Below, one piece after another: positions 22,542 through 32,323 of a stretch of 64,000 bases of DNA. Every line of letters begins with the position of its first letter. The first letter of the stretch is position 1. The position numbers and the translations under genes were made by a program. Under the pieces are notes generated by a model. It saw only the letters and a list, made by a program, of their open reading frames with translations. It searched no databases and had not been told where the DNA came from. The stretch comes from Zopfochytrium polystomum (Eukaryota > Chytridiomycota > Chytridiomycetes > Chytridiales > Chytridiaceae). Location of the stretch: positions 1-64,000 of the forward strand of contig JAIVFJ010000107.1 in the NCBI GenBank assembly GCA_025765615.1, read 5' to 3'.

Positions 22542-23379
22542 CTAGAACCAAGAACTTCCTCCACGCTTAAACGTTATACCATCCCAGAAAACGCCGTAGA
22601 ATTGACCCGCAACAACATCCAGATCAGCTTTGATCGTATGTTTGATAATTGTCTCTTTAACCGTCTCCTCAATCGCCAAAAAATGCTTCCTAGTTCTCTG
22701 TGTCATGCCTTGATACACGTACCACGCTGAAAAATCCGAGATCGAGAGAATTTTGAACTTGCCCTCTGCACTCACCTGGAAAGCATATTCGTTGGGTTGA
22801 ATCTTTATTAGTTCCGCTGATCGTTTGAGTTCCTCTATGGCAGCTTTTGCACCGCTATATTGGCAAGGTTTCCGTTATTAAAAAACATAACACTTGCAAA
22901 AGAAATAACATACGGTGTCCTCCAGATTATTTCCCAGATCATTGTAAACTTCTTGCTCTGAATACACGAGCGTGACCGTGCCCTGCGGATCACCCCGCGA
23001 GAGTGCCACAATGCCAGATGGCTTGTCAACATCATCGACCTTCCGCTGACTTCCACCAGCATGAATCACATTTCCTTTTACCAAGTTGTTTGAAGTGATT
23101 ATGTGAAGCAGATCAATAAGACCCACGATGTTTGCGGTATGAGCAACAGTGTCCAAAAGAAGATTGCTGTTGCGAGCTTCAAGAATCTTTGCAGTCACGG
23201 CATCAGCTGATCCATCACAAAAATCAAACCTCTGAGTCGTGCGAGACGTCTTGCGTCTCCGTGAGCGAAACAACAGAAGAGTCGAAAGTGACAGCCTTTC
23301 GAAGACCGCTCATGGCTCCCGTGATCGAAAAAGGATAACCGTAGTAGAATTGATCAAGGGAACTAACTGTTCCCATCGC
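22542..23379 (-). CDS. Hypothetical spliced gene, family not recognised
   Basis: Starts MGTVSSLDQFYYGYPFSITG at about 23378. A 43-bp intron (GTTTGAT...TGCAAAG) joins SHDSE to ILEARNSNLLLDTVAHTANIVGLIDLL. A second intron after NNLEDT (GTATGTT, acceptor probably AGAG near 22830) leads to ELKRSAELIKIQPNEYAFQV and the C-terminus WDGITFKRGGSSWF at 22542. No known domain was recognised. The product would be ~240 residues, mixed alpha/beta, without signal peptide. It lies between the hairpin array and the truncated TEN1-like gene. Confidence 0.45.
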
Positions 23380-23591
23380 GATATCACAGCTGCGAAGATG
23401 CAGTACAAAAGCCGGCGCTGTTGATGCGACAACGTGCACAAATTGCAAACCCCCTTCTCTACCTCCCACCCTTCCCCCCCCCCACCCCGTACTTGGCGTC
23501 GCCATCCCCCTCGGTCCAAATGCCGCAGGCTCACAGCCCTCTATTGAGTGCTTGACAATTCTGAGCAGCAACCAATCACCCTCTTTTTGAC

Positions 23592-23986
23592 ATGGACAAG
23601 CGGCACGCCGAGGTCGTGACACTCGCAGACGTGCATCAGCACGACGCCGCCATGGCGGGCGCATGCGTGCGCGTGCTTGGATGGTGAGTCGGTGAAGGGG
23701 GGGAAGGGGGGAGGCGCAGCGTGCAGCGGGCAAGAACCCAGACGGGAGGCGGCGGCAGGTGTGAGTGCTTGCCTACCCACCCACTCCACTTCCCCTCCCG
23801 CCGACCTCCTAATACCGACACGACCCAACCAACCAAAGCTTCAAGCACTTTGACCCGGTGCTCAACATGGCGGTTCTGAGTTACGGCGCGCTGGATCTTC
23901 TTGTCGACACATCGCTGCTCGGTGTCATGGACCGCCACAACCCAAAGGTGCTGTACCAGGTCGTTGGGGACCTCGAATGGCTTGAG
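23592..23986 (+). pseudogene. TEN1: TEN1-like CST telomere-capping subunit, first two exons only
   Basis: Exon 1 (23592-23683) encodes MDKRHAEVVTLADVHQHDAA and VRVLG. A 155-bp intron follows. Exon 2 (23839-23986) encodes FDPVLNMAVLSYGALDLLVD, TSLLGVMDR and VLYQVVGDLEWLE, ending at donor GTGAGG. The small OB-fold pattern (VRVLG...FD...A.L..G...LLVDTSLL...VLYQVVGDLE) fits Ten1, the smallest subunit of the Cdc13/CTC1-Stn1-Ten1 complex on telomeric single strands. The normal C-terminal third is absent: the 108-bp repeat begins 9 bp inside the next intron, and no matching exon is visible beyond. The GC-rich 5' flank looks host-like. It is either a host gene disrupted by the accessory block or a captured fragment. 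Confidence 0.6.
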
Positions 23987-23995
23987 GTGAGGTAC

Positions 23996-24103
23996 TGTTT
24001 GAATGTCCTGCAGGAGCAATGAAGGGACTCAATCGGACAGCTCTAGCGGAGCTTCGATTTAGTCCGGTAGGCTTGACAGTTGCACTCACATTGGCGTTGA
24101 TCG
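23996..24103. repeat. 108-bp direct repeat, copy B
   Basis: Identical over 108 bp to 19872-19979; flanking bases differ on both sides. It begins 9 bp after the exon-2 donor site of the TEN1-like gene. Confidence 0.9.
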
Positions 24104-24331
24104 ATAAAGATTTTGCATCCTCGAGCAACATCAGTTTGGTGGGACCCTGAAATCTCAGCCTGTCAACACTATTATAACTCCCCTCATAACTCGCGCAAGG
24201 GTGTCGTTCCCGGCAGATGTGAGAGCTTTATAACTCGATATGTTGGCAGGAGTGTAGTCTATAGCGCCTTTATCACTGCTCGCAATACTTATCGCACCTA
24301 GGCGGAAAAAGAAGAAAAAAAAAACCTGGAT

Positions 24332-25405
24332 TTAAAAAATCACATATGTCGAAAGGACAATCAAACTGACCAACAGATTTATGGCAATAGCACTGTTTAA
24401 CAGTTTGCAATCAATACTGAAACCACGACTGTAGATGAACATTGCGTGCTTCTTGGCCAAAAGATCAGGGATACGATCCAGTGCAGATAGATATTCACTG
24501 CTAGCAAGAAGATTTTGGTGGATGTTTACTGCAGTCAACAAGGTTTGGTAATGCTCCAAGACGGCTGTCTTAACTGGGCCGATAATTTTTGCAGAAAACT
24601 GTTTTTCAATCTTGACAACCAGACTACGTAATTCCATTGATCCTTCATCGCTGAGTTTTTTGACTAAGCTCTATCAACATGAAAAGTCAGGGAACGGTTT
24701 AAAAGCATCATTTGCCATTTGCCCAACCTGTTGTTCAGCAGACAGTTTGACTATCTTCGATCGCAGATTCACACTGGCCAACAACGCCTGCCTCACCGCC
24801 AAGAGATCCGCAGTTACTTGAACCGTGCTCTGAAAATTAATTTTGAAGCCTAGCCTGTCGAGGGCCTCATAACTGAGACACGGTGGTATGTCGCTTAACA
24901 GAGTGTCGGAGCCCAATAGCTCGTCTGGTAGCAAATTGGCGGGATCCGGTAGGACATTGTAAACTTCAGCCGGACGCAGAAATGGTCGACCCAGCGCGTT
25001 CATGATATGTGTTCCTTTGAACACCACGCCATCTTGTTTGACATCCGGCGCAGTATCGATCGACCGGTCCGGATCCAGAAAATGAAATCCATCATGCGCC
25101 GGTCGAGATGGTTGCAGCACAGGTCCAGCCCCGATGTCCATTTCAGCTGCCTCTGGCGCACTTTGCACATAGAAATCTTTGTACAGGCTTTCCTCGATCG
25201 TATCCACAGAGAGGCCGTCGTTGGTGACACTTGGGAGGAGGCCAATGAGCATCCTCGCCTCATTCATTTTGACCTTGTTGCCATCGAACTTGAATTCCAG
25301 TTTGCCTTCTTTTCCCTTTTCGCAGGTGAGTTTGTGCGGCGGATCGCCATCGCTGACATCAACGCCGCCTGCACGAAACTGATCTTTCAACAGATCTAGA
25401 ATCAT
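24332..25405 (-). CDS. Hypothetical two-exon protein, 338 aa
   Basis: Exon 1 is 25405-24728 (MILDLLKDQFRAGGVDVSDG...). A 57-bp GT-AG intron joins SAEQQ to SLVKKLSDEGSMELRS, and exon 2 is 24670-24332. Lengths 678 and 339 nt keep the frame. The N-terminal part contains GKLEFKFDGNKVKMNEARML; the middle is Pro/Asp-rich. The C-terminus (LLNSAIAINLLVSLIVLSTYVIF) looks like one hydrophobic membrane-anchoring segment ending at the stop. No domain recognised. It is convergent with nothing obvious and divergent from the plus-strand gene starting about 100 bp away, so the two may share a promoter. Confidence 0.45.
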
Positions 25406-25509
25406 GGGCCTCAAACTTTAACCCTATATTGTATACCCAGACTTTTCCAAACCATATCGGACTTTTCATCACCATTTCATCGCGTTCATCAGTTTATACA
25501 TATATACAT

Positions 25510-26290
25510 ATGTCGGACACCCACGCGAATATTGACGCAGCCCCAGACGCGTACCCAGCCGACTACCCAAAGGGTAAAATCACAACAAAAGGGGGGAAGG
25601 CCATTGGACAAATACCGGCCAATGTATTTGCAAGATACAGCTGCAAGCACCTCCCATTAATATCCAATTAAAAGCGGATGTGGGGCGAGCGGAGGCCAGG
25701 GAGCGACTTCTACAGCTAAACATTGAGCCAGCAGAGGAATCCAGGAACCTCACTGGATCACGTTGGCTCGCCGACAGCACACTTCAAAATTACAAGCTCC
25801 ACTTTCAACTTATGGAGTTTTATTGCACGCTTGCAGGACGCTATGATGACCTTATGATACTCGATGAGGATGGTCCGACATTTACTCCGGCGTTTTCTGA
25901 CAGCACACTGTCGGAGGCGATAAGCTACAGGCAAGGAAAAACGGGTTCAATTTTATGGGATGCTCATGGCAACATTGTAAACGATGTTAACGGATTTCCG
26001 ATTCTCTGTCGAGGCGGCTGGAATGCTCCCACTCAAGTGAAGATTTTATCGCCGCCCTGCACTCGGCTCGCGACCATGTCGGAAATTGTATGGAAAAATG
26101 TGACAATTGTAGAAAGGAGGAACGTTTAAATGGTGAGCGATGCCGTTCGAGTAGAAGGATGCATTGCCCATCGCAGCACTACATCAATCGTCTGCGAGAC
26201 TTGGGTCGCGGGCTACTTGAGGGGTCTGGCAGCATACATGAAACTTTGGTCTCCCTCACCTCCTTTTCTCTTCCCCAAACCTAAAAAAAT
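25510..26290 (+). pseudogene. Fragment resembling the N-terminal part of a tyrosine-recombinase-like protein
   Basis: Starts MSDTHANIDAAPDAYPADYP. After a probable intron near 25625-25680 comes RWLADSTLQNYKLHFQLMEF (like a SAM-like core-binding domain), YRQGKTGSILWDAHGNIVND, and GGWNAPTQV, then in a shifted frame FIAALHSARDHVG and CEKCDNCRK-like Cys residues. The order 'helical SAM-like domain, GN-I...GGWN.PTQ, helix, Cys cluster' recalls a class of eukaryotic tyrosine-recombinase-like mobile-element proteins, from memory only. The catalytic domain (R...HxxR...Y) is absent; the sequence becomes non-coding by about 26290, before the tRNA gene. Treat the assignment as tentative. Confidence 0.3.
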
Positions 26291-26450
26291 TTTTTTTTAT
26301 TCTTTTGTTATAAGAAAAACGAGTGCGAAAAATTTGCGAAACCCGGTGGAGAACCATGCGTTCTCAATACACATTAAAAATTGACGGTTCAAGGGATCTT
26401 GCTGCACTGACAGCTTCGTTATCCAATCCATTCATTACACAGAACGTAGT

Positions 26451-26521
26451 TGCGCTGACCGGGAATTGAACCCGGGGCTGATGCTTGGAAGGCGTCTATT
26501 TTACCACTAAACTACCAGCGC
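26451..26521 (-). tRNA. tRNA-Gly (anticodon UCC)
   Basis: 71-nt cloverleaf on the minus strand. The acceptor GCGCTGG pairs with TCAGCGC (one G-T), with discriminator A. Box A is TAGTTTAGTGG and box B is GGTTCAATTCC. The anticodon loop CTTCCAA gives UCC; its stem GACGC/GCATC has one C-A mismatch in the middle. No intron and no encoded CCA. The copia LTR cluster begins 80 bp upstream of its 5' end. Confidence 0.88.
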
Positions 26522-26601
26522 TGGAGGAGGCAATGCGGCTTGCGTTAAATCTTTTTCACTCTTAGAAATTAAAACCAACACTCTCCCATCTCGCTCAGAC
26601 C

Positions 26602-26723
26602 TGTTGAGATTTGGCCTCGAGAGCGGTGCGATTGCAGTCAGGAGTGGTGTGATTAGGGCGAGACAAGTCAAGTTTTTTTTCTTCAATCGAATTATTCTCT
26701 TCTTGCGAGGGCATACTCCAACA
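26602..26723 (-). repeat. Solo LTR (minus) of the short-LTR copia family
   Basis: 122 bp. On the minus strand it starts TGTTGGAGTATGCCCTCGC and ends AGGCCAAATCTCAACA. It is clearly related to, but diverged from, the 148-bp LTRs of the full-length element. Flanks AGACC (left) and AGACG (right) match at four of five bases, consistent with an old target duplication. Confidence 0.75.
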
Positions 26724-26728
26724 AGACG

Positions 26729-26876
26729 TGTTGGAATATGCCCCCGCGAAAGAAAAAAGAAAAAGAGAAGTTGATCACAGACTTGACTTGTCACACCGTC
26801 TCGCCCTCCCGCTGCTCCTGCGATCGCGCAACCACGACCACCACCTTGCTCGTCTCATCGACATCGAATTTCAACA
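26729..26876 (+). repeat. 5' LTR of copia element 2 (148 bp)
   Basis: TGTTGGAATATGCCC...GAATTTCAACA. It differs from the 3' LTR by one C/T. Unusually short for an autonomous copia element. Confidence 0.92.
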
Positions 26877-26943
26877 CCTTACCAGGGAGAGCTCTCCAGA
26901 GCGTGAAGATCCATCAACCCTGCCTGACCAACGATCAAAAGAG

Positions 26944-27023
26944 TGACCGTCCATCAGGGAATCGAACTGAAGCTGTCCACCGCTTCAACAAAGCGATCGC
27001 CTTCACCAGTCAGCTAAACAGCC
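26944..27023 (-). tRNA. tRNA-like sequence (Asn-GUU-like) in the copia leader
   Basis: Minus-strand 80-nt segment with box A-like TAGCTGACTGG and box B-like AGTTCGATTCC. Acceptor strands GGCTGTT/GACGGTC form seven pairs (three wobbles), with an A after them. The anticodon stem TCGCT/AGCGG encloses TTGTTGA, which reads as GUU. The T arm is aberrant: the stem pairs only if the loop is 9 nt. It lies 67 bp after the 5' LTR and 212 bp before the gag start. It could be a degenerate tRNA gene, a captured tRNA, or a leader structure that mimics one. Confidence 0.5.
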
Positions 27024-27235
27024 ACTGTTTTCAACCCCTCGCCCATTGATCACGAGACAAGCTACACAATCGCAATTAGCTCCCAACCCCTTATTGGCCG
27101 CCACCGATCACAGGATCTATTCTTTTTCTTCGAAAGCGACCTATCACAAATCGAAAATCCAATTGCTTAGTATCCCAATTCCATTTCAACCCCATCCTTC
27201 GGAACCCCCTTAACAAACCTTTTCCCTGACACAAT

Positions 27236-28561
27236 ATGAGCGTCAAACTAGTCCACCAGGCCCTCAATAACCCCATCTACTTTGACACATGGTACGAAGA
27301 CGTACTTGGCTATCTCGCTGGCAAGGATGCACTTGCTACTATTAGCCTTCAAGCAGCACGACGTGCCGGCGCAGCCGCCAGAGCTGGAACTGGTGCTGAC
27401 GCTGCTGCTGCTACTGGAGCTGCTACTGGAGCTGCTGCTGGAGCCAGCCCTGCTGCTGCCGGTGCAGGATTCGTCAACTGGACTGCTGCAGCACCCCCCG
27501 ACGTGGAGCGATCAGATGTCATGCGTATCCTCCCAGTACATGTACCCAATCATCCACGGTATGTCGGCTACTGGACCTTCAGTGACGACGGAACTGTCTT
27601 TCCTGGAACCTATGCGCAAAACAAGCTGGCTATGATGCACATTCGGAATCATGTTGGCGAAAACCTCAAGCAAAAGATTAGTGGCATCTACTTTGTCTTC
27701 GAGGCCCTTGCCGAACTCAAGCGCAAAGTCGGCCGTGTCGACCCTGCACAGGTTATGAACCTTATTGACGAGTTCAAGAAACTCCGCATTGGAGAGAAAG
27801 AAAGAATCGTGGACTTCCAGCAGAAATTTGAGACGCACTATGCATCCCTACAGCGTGCACGGGAACTCACTCCAATCGACATGCGCGACCAGATTGACAT
27901 AACCCTAAGTTTTCGTTCTGCTGTCCATGTACTAAACCAAAGTTTCAAGAACAACAAATACTGGTTTCCCCAAGTCAACCACTATATGAGCAAGATTGAT
28001 GACGGCACCATCACAGACATCACTGGTCTGTTTGATTACCTGAAGATTATGGAGCCTCGCAACCGCAACCCTGAAGACTTCGTGGAGCCACCTGCCGACC
28101 CAGTGAACGAGGCAGCCCTACTCAGTGGTCCCCAAGGTCGACGGAAGGATGGCCACTCCCAACGGGCAGACAGGTCAGAGCGGCGTCATGCTCGCTTTGA
28201 CTCTCGTGAGAACCAACGCAGCAACCGTTGGGAGAGGCCTCGTAAGGAACGACCTGGCCGAGGTGGTCGCCAGAACCGGGAGCAGTCTGAGCGTCGCCGC
28301 AGCCAGAGAGAGAGGAACAGCAACAACAACCCACCTGCAGCATCAGCAACTGTTGACCAACAGCAACGAGATGCTTCAGTTGTTGACAGTGTTGTTGTCT
28401 GCCACCAGTGTGGCCTCAAGAACCACTATGCCAGAGACTGCCTTGCAAAGAAAGCAGATGCTCCAGTCGCCCTTGTTGCAGCCCTGGACGCCTCGCAGTC
28501 TCTCAGCGAGTATGAGACTGAGTCTGACTACAGTGATTCAGGGGAGTCAAATTTTCAGTAG
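27236..28561 (+). CDS. copia Gag, 441 aa
   Basis: ATG at 27236 begins MSVKLVHQALNNPIYFDTWY, typical of copia Gag. There is an Ala/Gly-rich low-complexity stretch at about residues 43-75, a helical capsid-like region (VMNLIDEFKKLRIGEKERIV, LTPIDMRDQIDITLSF), an Arg-rich RNA-binding region at about 300-370, and a CCHC zinc knuckle CHQCGLKNHYARDC near residue 390. The C-terminus is acidic (SEYETESDYSDSGESNFQ). Gag assembles virus-like particles that package element RNA. The stop TAG (28559-28561) overlaps the pol frame; see the frameshift site. Confidence 0.9.
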   Translation: MSVKLVHQALNNPIYFDTWYEDVLGYLAGKDALATISLQAARRAGAAARAGTGADAAAATGAATGAAAGASPAAAGAGFVNWTAAAPPDVERSDVMRILPVHVPNHPRYVGYWTFSDDGTVFPGTYAQNKLAMMHIRNHVGENLKQKISGIYFVFEALAELKRKVGRVDPAQVMNLIDEFKKLRIGEKERIVDFQQKFETHYASLQRARELTPIDMRDQIDITLSFRSAVHVLNQSFKNNKYWFPQVNHYMSKIDDGTITDITGLFDYLKIMEPRNRNPEDFVEPPADPVNEAALLSGPQGRRKDGHSQRADRSERRHARFDSRENQRSNRWERPRKERPGRGGRQNREQSERRRSQRERNSNNNPPAASATVDQQQRDASVVDSVVVCHQCGLKNHYARDCLAKKADAPVALVAALDASQSLSEYETESDYSDSGESNFQ

Positions 28562-31500
28562 GCCCGAGGCCTCCACCTCGGGCGCACCAAAAGAGAACCT
28601 CTAACTTCCGCTCTGCACCTCATGTTCCGAAATCTGTTGCCCTCCTCTCATCACACTCAGCTGTCTTCAGAGAGTCCCCAATCGTTGTTGACACTGGCTG
28701 CCCAAGGACCATTCTCAAAGACCTCCACCTGTTCACCTCATACGAAGAGAAAGACTCTACCGTCGGCACCATAGATGAGGAGTCCCCACCACTCAAGACG
28801 AAGGGATCTGGCTCAGCGAGGATTCCTCTACCAAACGGTGTCAAAATTGTCATCAAGAAAGCATTCTACGCGCCAACTGCATTATACAGTCTCATTGCCA
28901 CCAATGACATTGAGAGAGACGGGAAGTTCTTTGTCTCTATGGATGTGGATAAACCTGGCACCATATTCAACAGAAGCGATAGAACCCCTGTTGGTCGTTG
29001 CACCAAACGTCTTGGGCTCCACTTCCTCGTCACCAAGAATTCGAGACTACACCGCCTCAGCCATGCCTCTGCTGCCATTATCGCCCTTGCCCACCACAAA
29101 CACTATCCAAGCCCAGACGGACCACCACCTGTCGTGAGCAAGGCCGAAAGTCTCCGGATTGCAGAGGTTGAAAGACTTCATCGCGCCCTGGGACACGTCG
29201 GCTTCCAGCGCCTTGGCTACATGCTCCACCACCGGACGACAGCAGACCTACCACCCATCGATACTTCATATCCCACAAAGTGCCAAACTTGTGTCGCTGC
29301 CAAGATGCGCCAAAAGTCATTCCCAGAGTGTGATGAGGAACAACTCCCATTTGCCCACACCCTCAACGTTGATGTCAACTCTATCCCCATTACCTCCTTT
29401 GATGGCTACAACTATGCAATCACTGTCGTTTGCGAGAGCAGTCGTTTCTCTTGGGATATTCCTATTGCTCGCAAGAGCGATGCATTACCGTTTCTAATTC
29501 GCCTGATTCTCTTTCTTGAGAAAACGGAGGGACGCAAAGTACAGGTCATCCGATTGGATCATGGCAAGGAGAGCTTCAATCAGACCTTCAAGTCCTTCTG
29601 CGACTCCCATGGAATTCAGCTCAAGGCGTCTCCTTCACGCACAGCCCAGATGAACTCTGTCGCAGAACGCCACATCCAAACTGTCACAGACATGACCCGG
29701 TCACTTCTACTTGGCGCACCTAACGTTCCACTCACATTTTGGAGTTACGCTTACCGTCAAGCTTCGCAAATCAAGAACTGTCTACCAAACATCCAGCGTG
29801 GCATCCTCTCTCCGTTCGAAAGCCGCCACCACATCCCACCAATGGTTGGCCACTTTCGCACCTTTGGATCCAAGTGTTTCTACCGCGTTAGCCCCAAGCT
29901 TCGTAAGAAACTCGATCCCAAAGGCCGTCCTGCTGTTTACCTTGGCAGTCCCTCGCGCTCCAATTGCTGTCCTGTGGGAGCTCCAAGAGCAGCGGATCAT
30001 CTACCAGCGCTATCGTGACATTGAGTTTTTTGAAGATGAATTCGCCCAGTTCTTGGGAGTTCACGCTGTGAGGGGGGGATTTGGGGACATCAGCGTTAAT
30101 CTCCCTTCACTTTCAGACTTGGATGACCCTGCATATGAGAAAGCAGTTCAATCAATTGTAGATGCAGAACAACACCTTCACCAGCTACTTCAGCAGAAAA
30201 CAGCAGAAACAGCAGCGCCAGGGTAAGGGGGAGCACAGCAGCACACCAGCACCAGGACCAAAGAAGCGAGGTCGCCCACGCAAGCCATCATCACCAGTGA
30301 GGCTACCATCAGTGAGCATCTCAGCAGAGCCTCCACCACCAACAGCTGTGCCTGCACCAGATGTCGAGCAGGAGCCACCCCCCAAACGGAAGCGCAGCAC
30401 AACAAAGAAACCAGCAGCAGTTGCTGGGCAGGAGCCACCCCCTAAGAGGAAGCCAGGCCGACCAAGGAAACACCCAATCCCACCTGACCCGGTGAGTCAC
30501 TCCAAACTTCACTAAACTAATTCTTTCCTTTCTACACCACTCCCTTTTCAAATTTCCTCTTCACAACCAAAAACAGTTCAAAACCATTAACGTCACCTCA
30601 CGTCGCCCCACACTATCGAGCACAGGAAGCCTCAGCACCAGCCACTGCCGATGCCCCGGAGACCTTTCCGCCCAGCGACGCAAGGGGCAGTTGGCCCAGC
30701 GACCTGGAGAATTTGCCCAGGTCCAGCACAGAGGCGGGTCGGGATGGTGAGGGCCCCGCTTGGGGGGGCTCTGCGTCGCCAGATGTCTCGAGTTCTCTAT
30801 CCGCAAGGGGTATTGACAGGCCCAGTGGTGAAGTGGACCCCGCTGCATCAGGCAAAGTGCTACCTGCTGACAGTGCCCCCGTTGTGCAAGATGTGCTGTT
30901 TGCGTGTGAGCCTGACAAGGACTTAGACGATAATGATATCCAGTCAGTCTACGAGTCTGACACTGACGATGAAGACAGACTCCTTTACGCCTTCAACGTC
31001 AACTCCAACTCAATCAAAGTATCCCCAGACACATACAAGGATCCACTGACGCACGAGGGGGCCATGGCATCGCCTCATGCAGAGCAGTGGAAGGAGGCCG
31101 AAGAGTACGAGCTGGATATGCTTTGCAAGATGGGAGTCTTTGTGGAGTCAGCAACTCTGCCTGACACCAACATTGTCAGCTGCAAGTGGGTCTACAAGCT
31201 CAAGTTCAGACCAGACGGCACCATTGAGCGGTTCTGTGCTCGACTTGTTGCTCGTGGATTCACCCAGCAGCCTGGCGTCAACTTCACCCTCACCTACTCG
31301 CCAGTTATTGGAGGCAACACACTTCGTTGGATGATTGCCCTCAGCACCCTGTACGGCTGGGACATGGAGATGATCGACATCTCCTCAGCCTACCTATACG
31401 GGATCCTAGACATACCAATCTACATGGCACCACCACCTGGCGTATCGATCTCCCCTGGACTAGTGTGGCTACTGCTGAAGGGTCTCTACGGGCTGAAGCA

Positions 31501-32323
31501 ATCAGGACGGACTTGGTATCGGCGTCTAGCCCTCCACCTTCGATCAAAAGGCTTTGCTCAGAGCCGGGCAGACCCCTGCCTCTTCTGGCGCCGGACCAAG
31601 TGCGGGCCCTGCTTCATTCTGGCGTACGTCGACGACCTTCCACTCTTTGGCCACACTGCTGCTATCAAGGAGGCTGTTGCGGACCTCAAGACGGAGTTCA
31701 AGCTTCGAGAGCTGGGAAAGCTCAGCTACATTCTCTCAATGGAAGTCATTCGTGGTTCAAACTTCACAATTCTCCATCAGACTAACTTCCTCCAGAACTT
31801 CCTCTCGCGTTTTGAGGCTAAGCACGGACCTGTAACGCCTCGCAACGCACCACTCAAGGTAACAGCCAAGCTCACCCCTCGCGACCGGCACTCCACCGAC
31901 CCAAGTGAGGAGAGCGTCGACAGCACTGAGTACCTCCATGTGATTGGCAGCCTTAACTACGCTGCAACGTCAACAAGACCAGACCTGGCACTCAGTGTCA
32001 GCTTGCTTGGTTCCTTTGCTCAAGACCCATGCATCCGGCACTGGCACGAGCTACTCGACGTTGTGGGGTATGTCAAGGCCACCTCCACAGTTGGACTTCG
32101 CTACAGCTCAGACAGGAACAACCAAGTTGTTGGCTATGCTGATGCATCGTACAACTCCTGCCATGACTCTCGCTCACAGATAGCATACCTGGTGCTATTA
32201 GCAGGGGGAGCCATAGCATGGAAATCAACAAGATCAGCAACTGTCCCAACTTCATCCACAGCAGCAGAGTACATTGCACTCAGTGAGCTTGGTCGGTGTG
32301 AGACTACACCGAGGTCTCAGTGA
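28534..32323 (+). CDS. copia Pol (protease-integrase-RT-RNase H), interrupted
   Basis: Reached by -1 frameshift. The protease has IVVDTGCPRTIL (DTG) near 28681. GAG-pre-integrase reads ERLHRALGHVGFQRLGYMLH and CQTCVAAKM. The integrase core follows: LNVDVNSIPITSFDGYN, VIRLDHGKESFN, SRTAQMNSVAERHIQ. The frame changes near 29955 and near 30200; the second segment carries two AT-hook-like motifs (KRGRPRK, PGRPRK). A clean GT-AG intron-like segment (30492-30576) precedes the RT region: CKWVYKLKFRPDG, catalytic AYVDDLPLFG near 31622, and RNase H ending STAAEYIALSELGR at 32296, where the solo LTR interrupts it. Distal RNase H resumes at 33756. Confidence 0.82.
28549..28583 (+). promoter_or_regulatory. 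Programmed -1 ribosomal frameshift signal (gag/pol)
   Basis: In the gag frame the bases read A AAT TTT at 28549-28555, a canonical X XXY YYZ slippery heptamer. It is followed by a 6-nt spacer (CAGTAG, containing the gag stop) and a perfect 8-bp stem GCCCGAGG/CCTCGGGC with a 6-nt loop (28562-28583). The pol frame is open from 28534, and slipping one base back at the heptamer enters it directly (KFSVGPRPPPRAHQKR). Confidence 0.85.
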
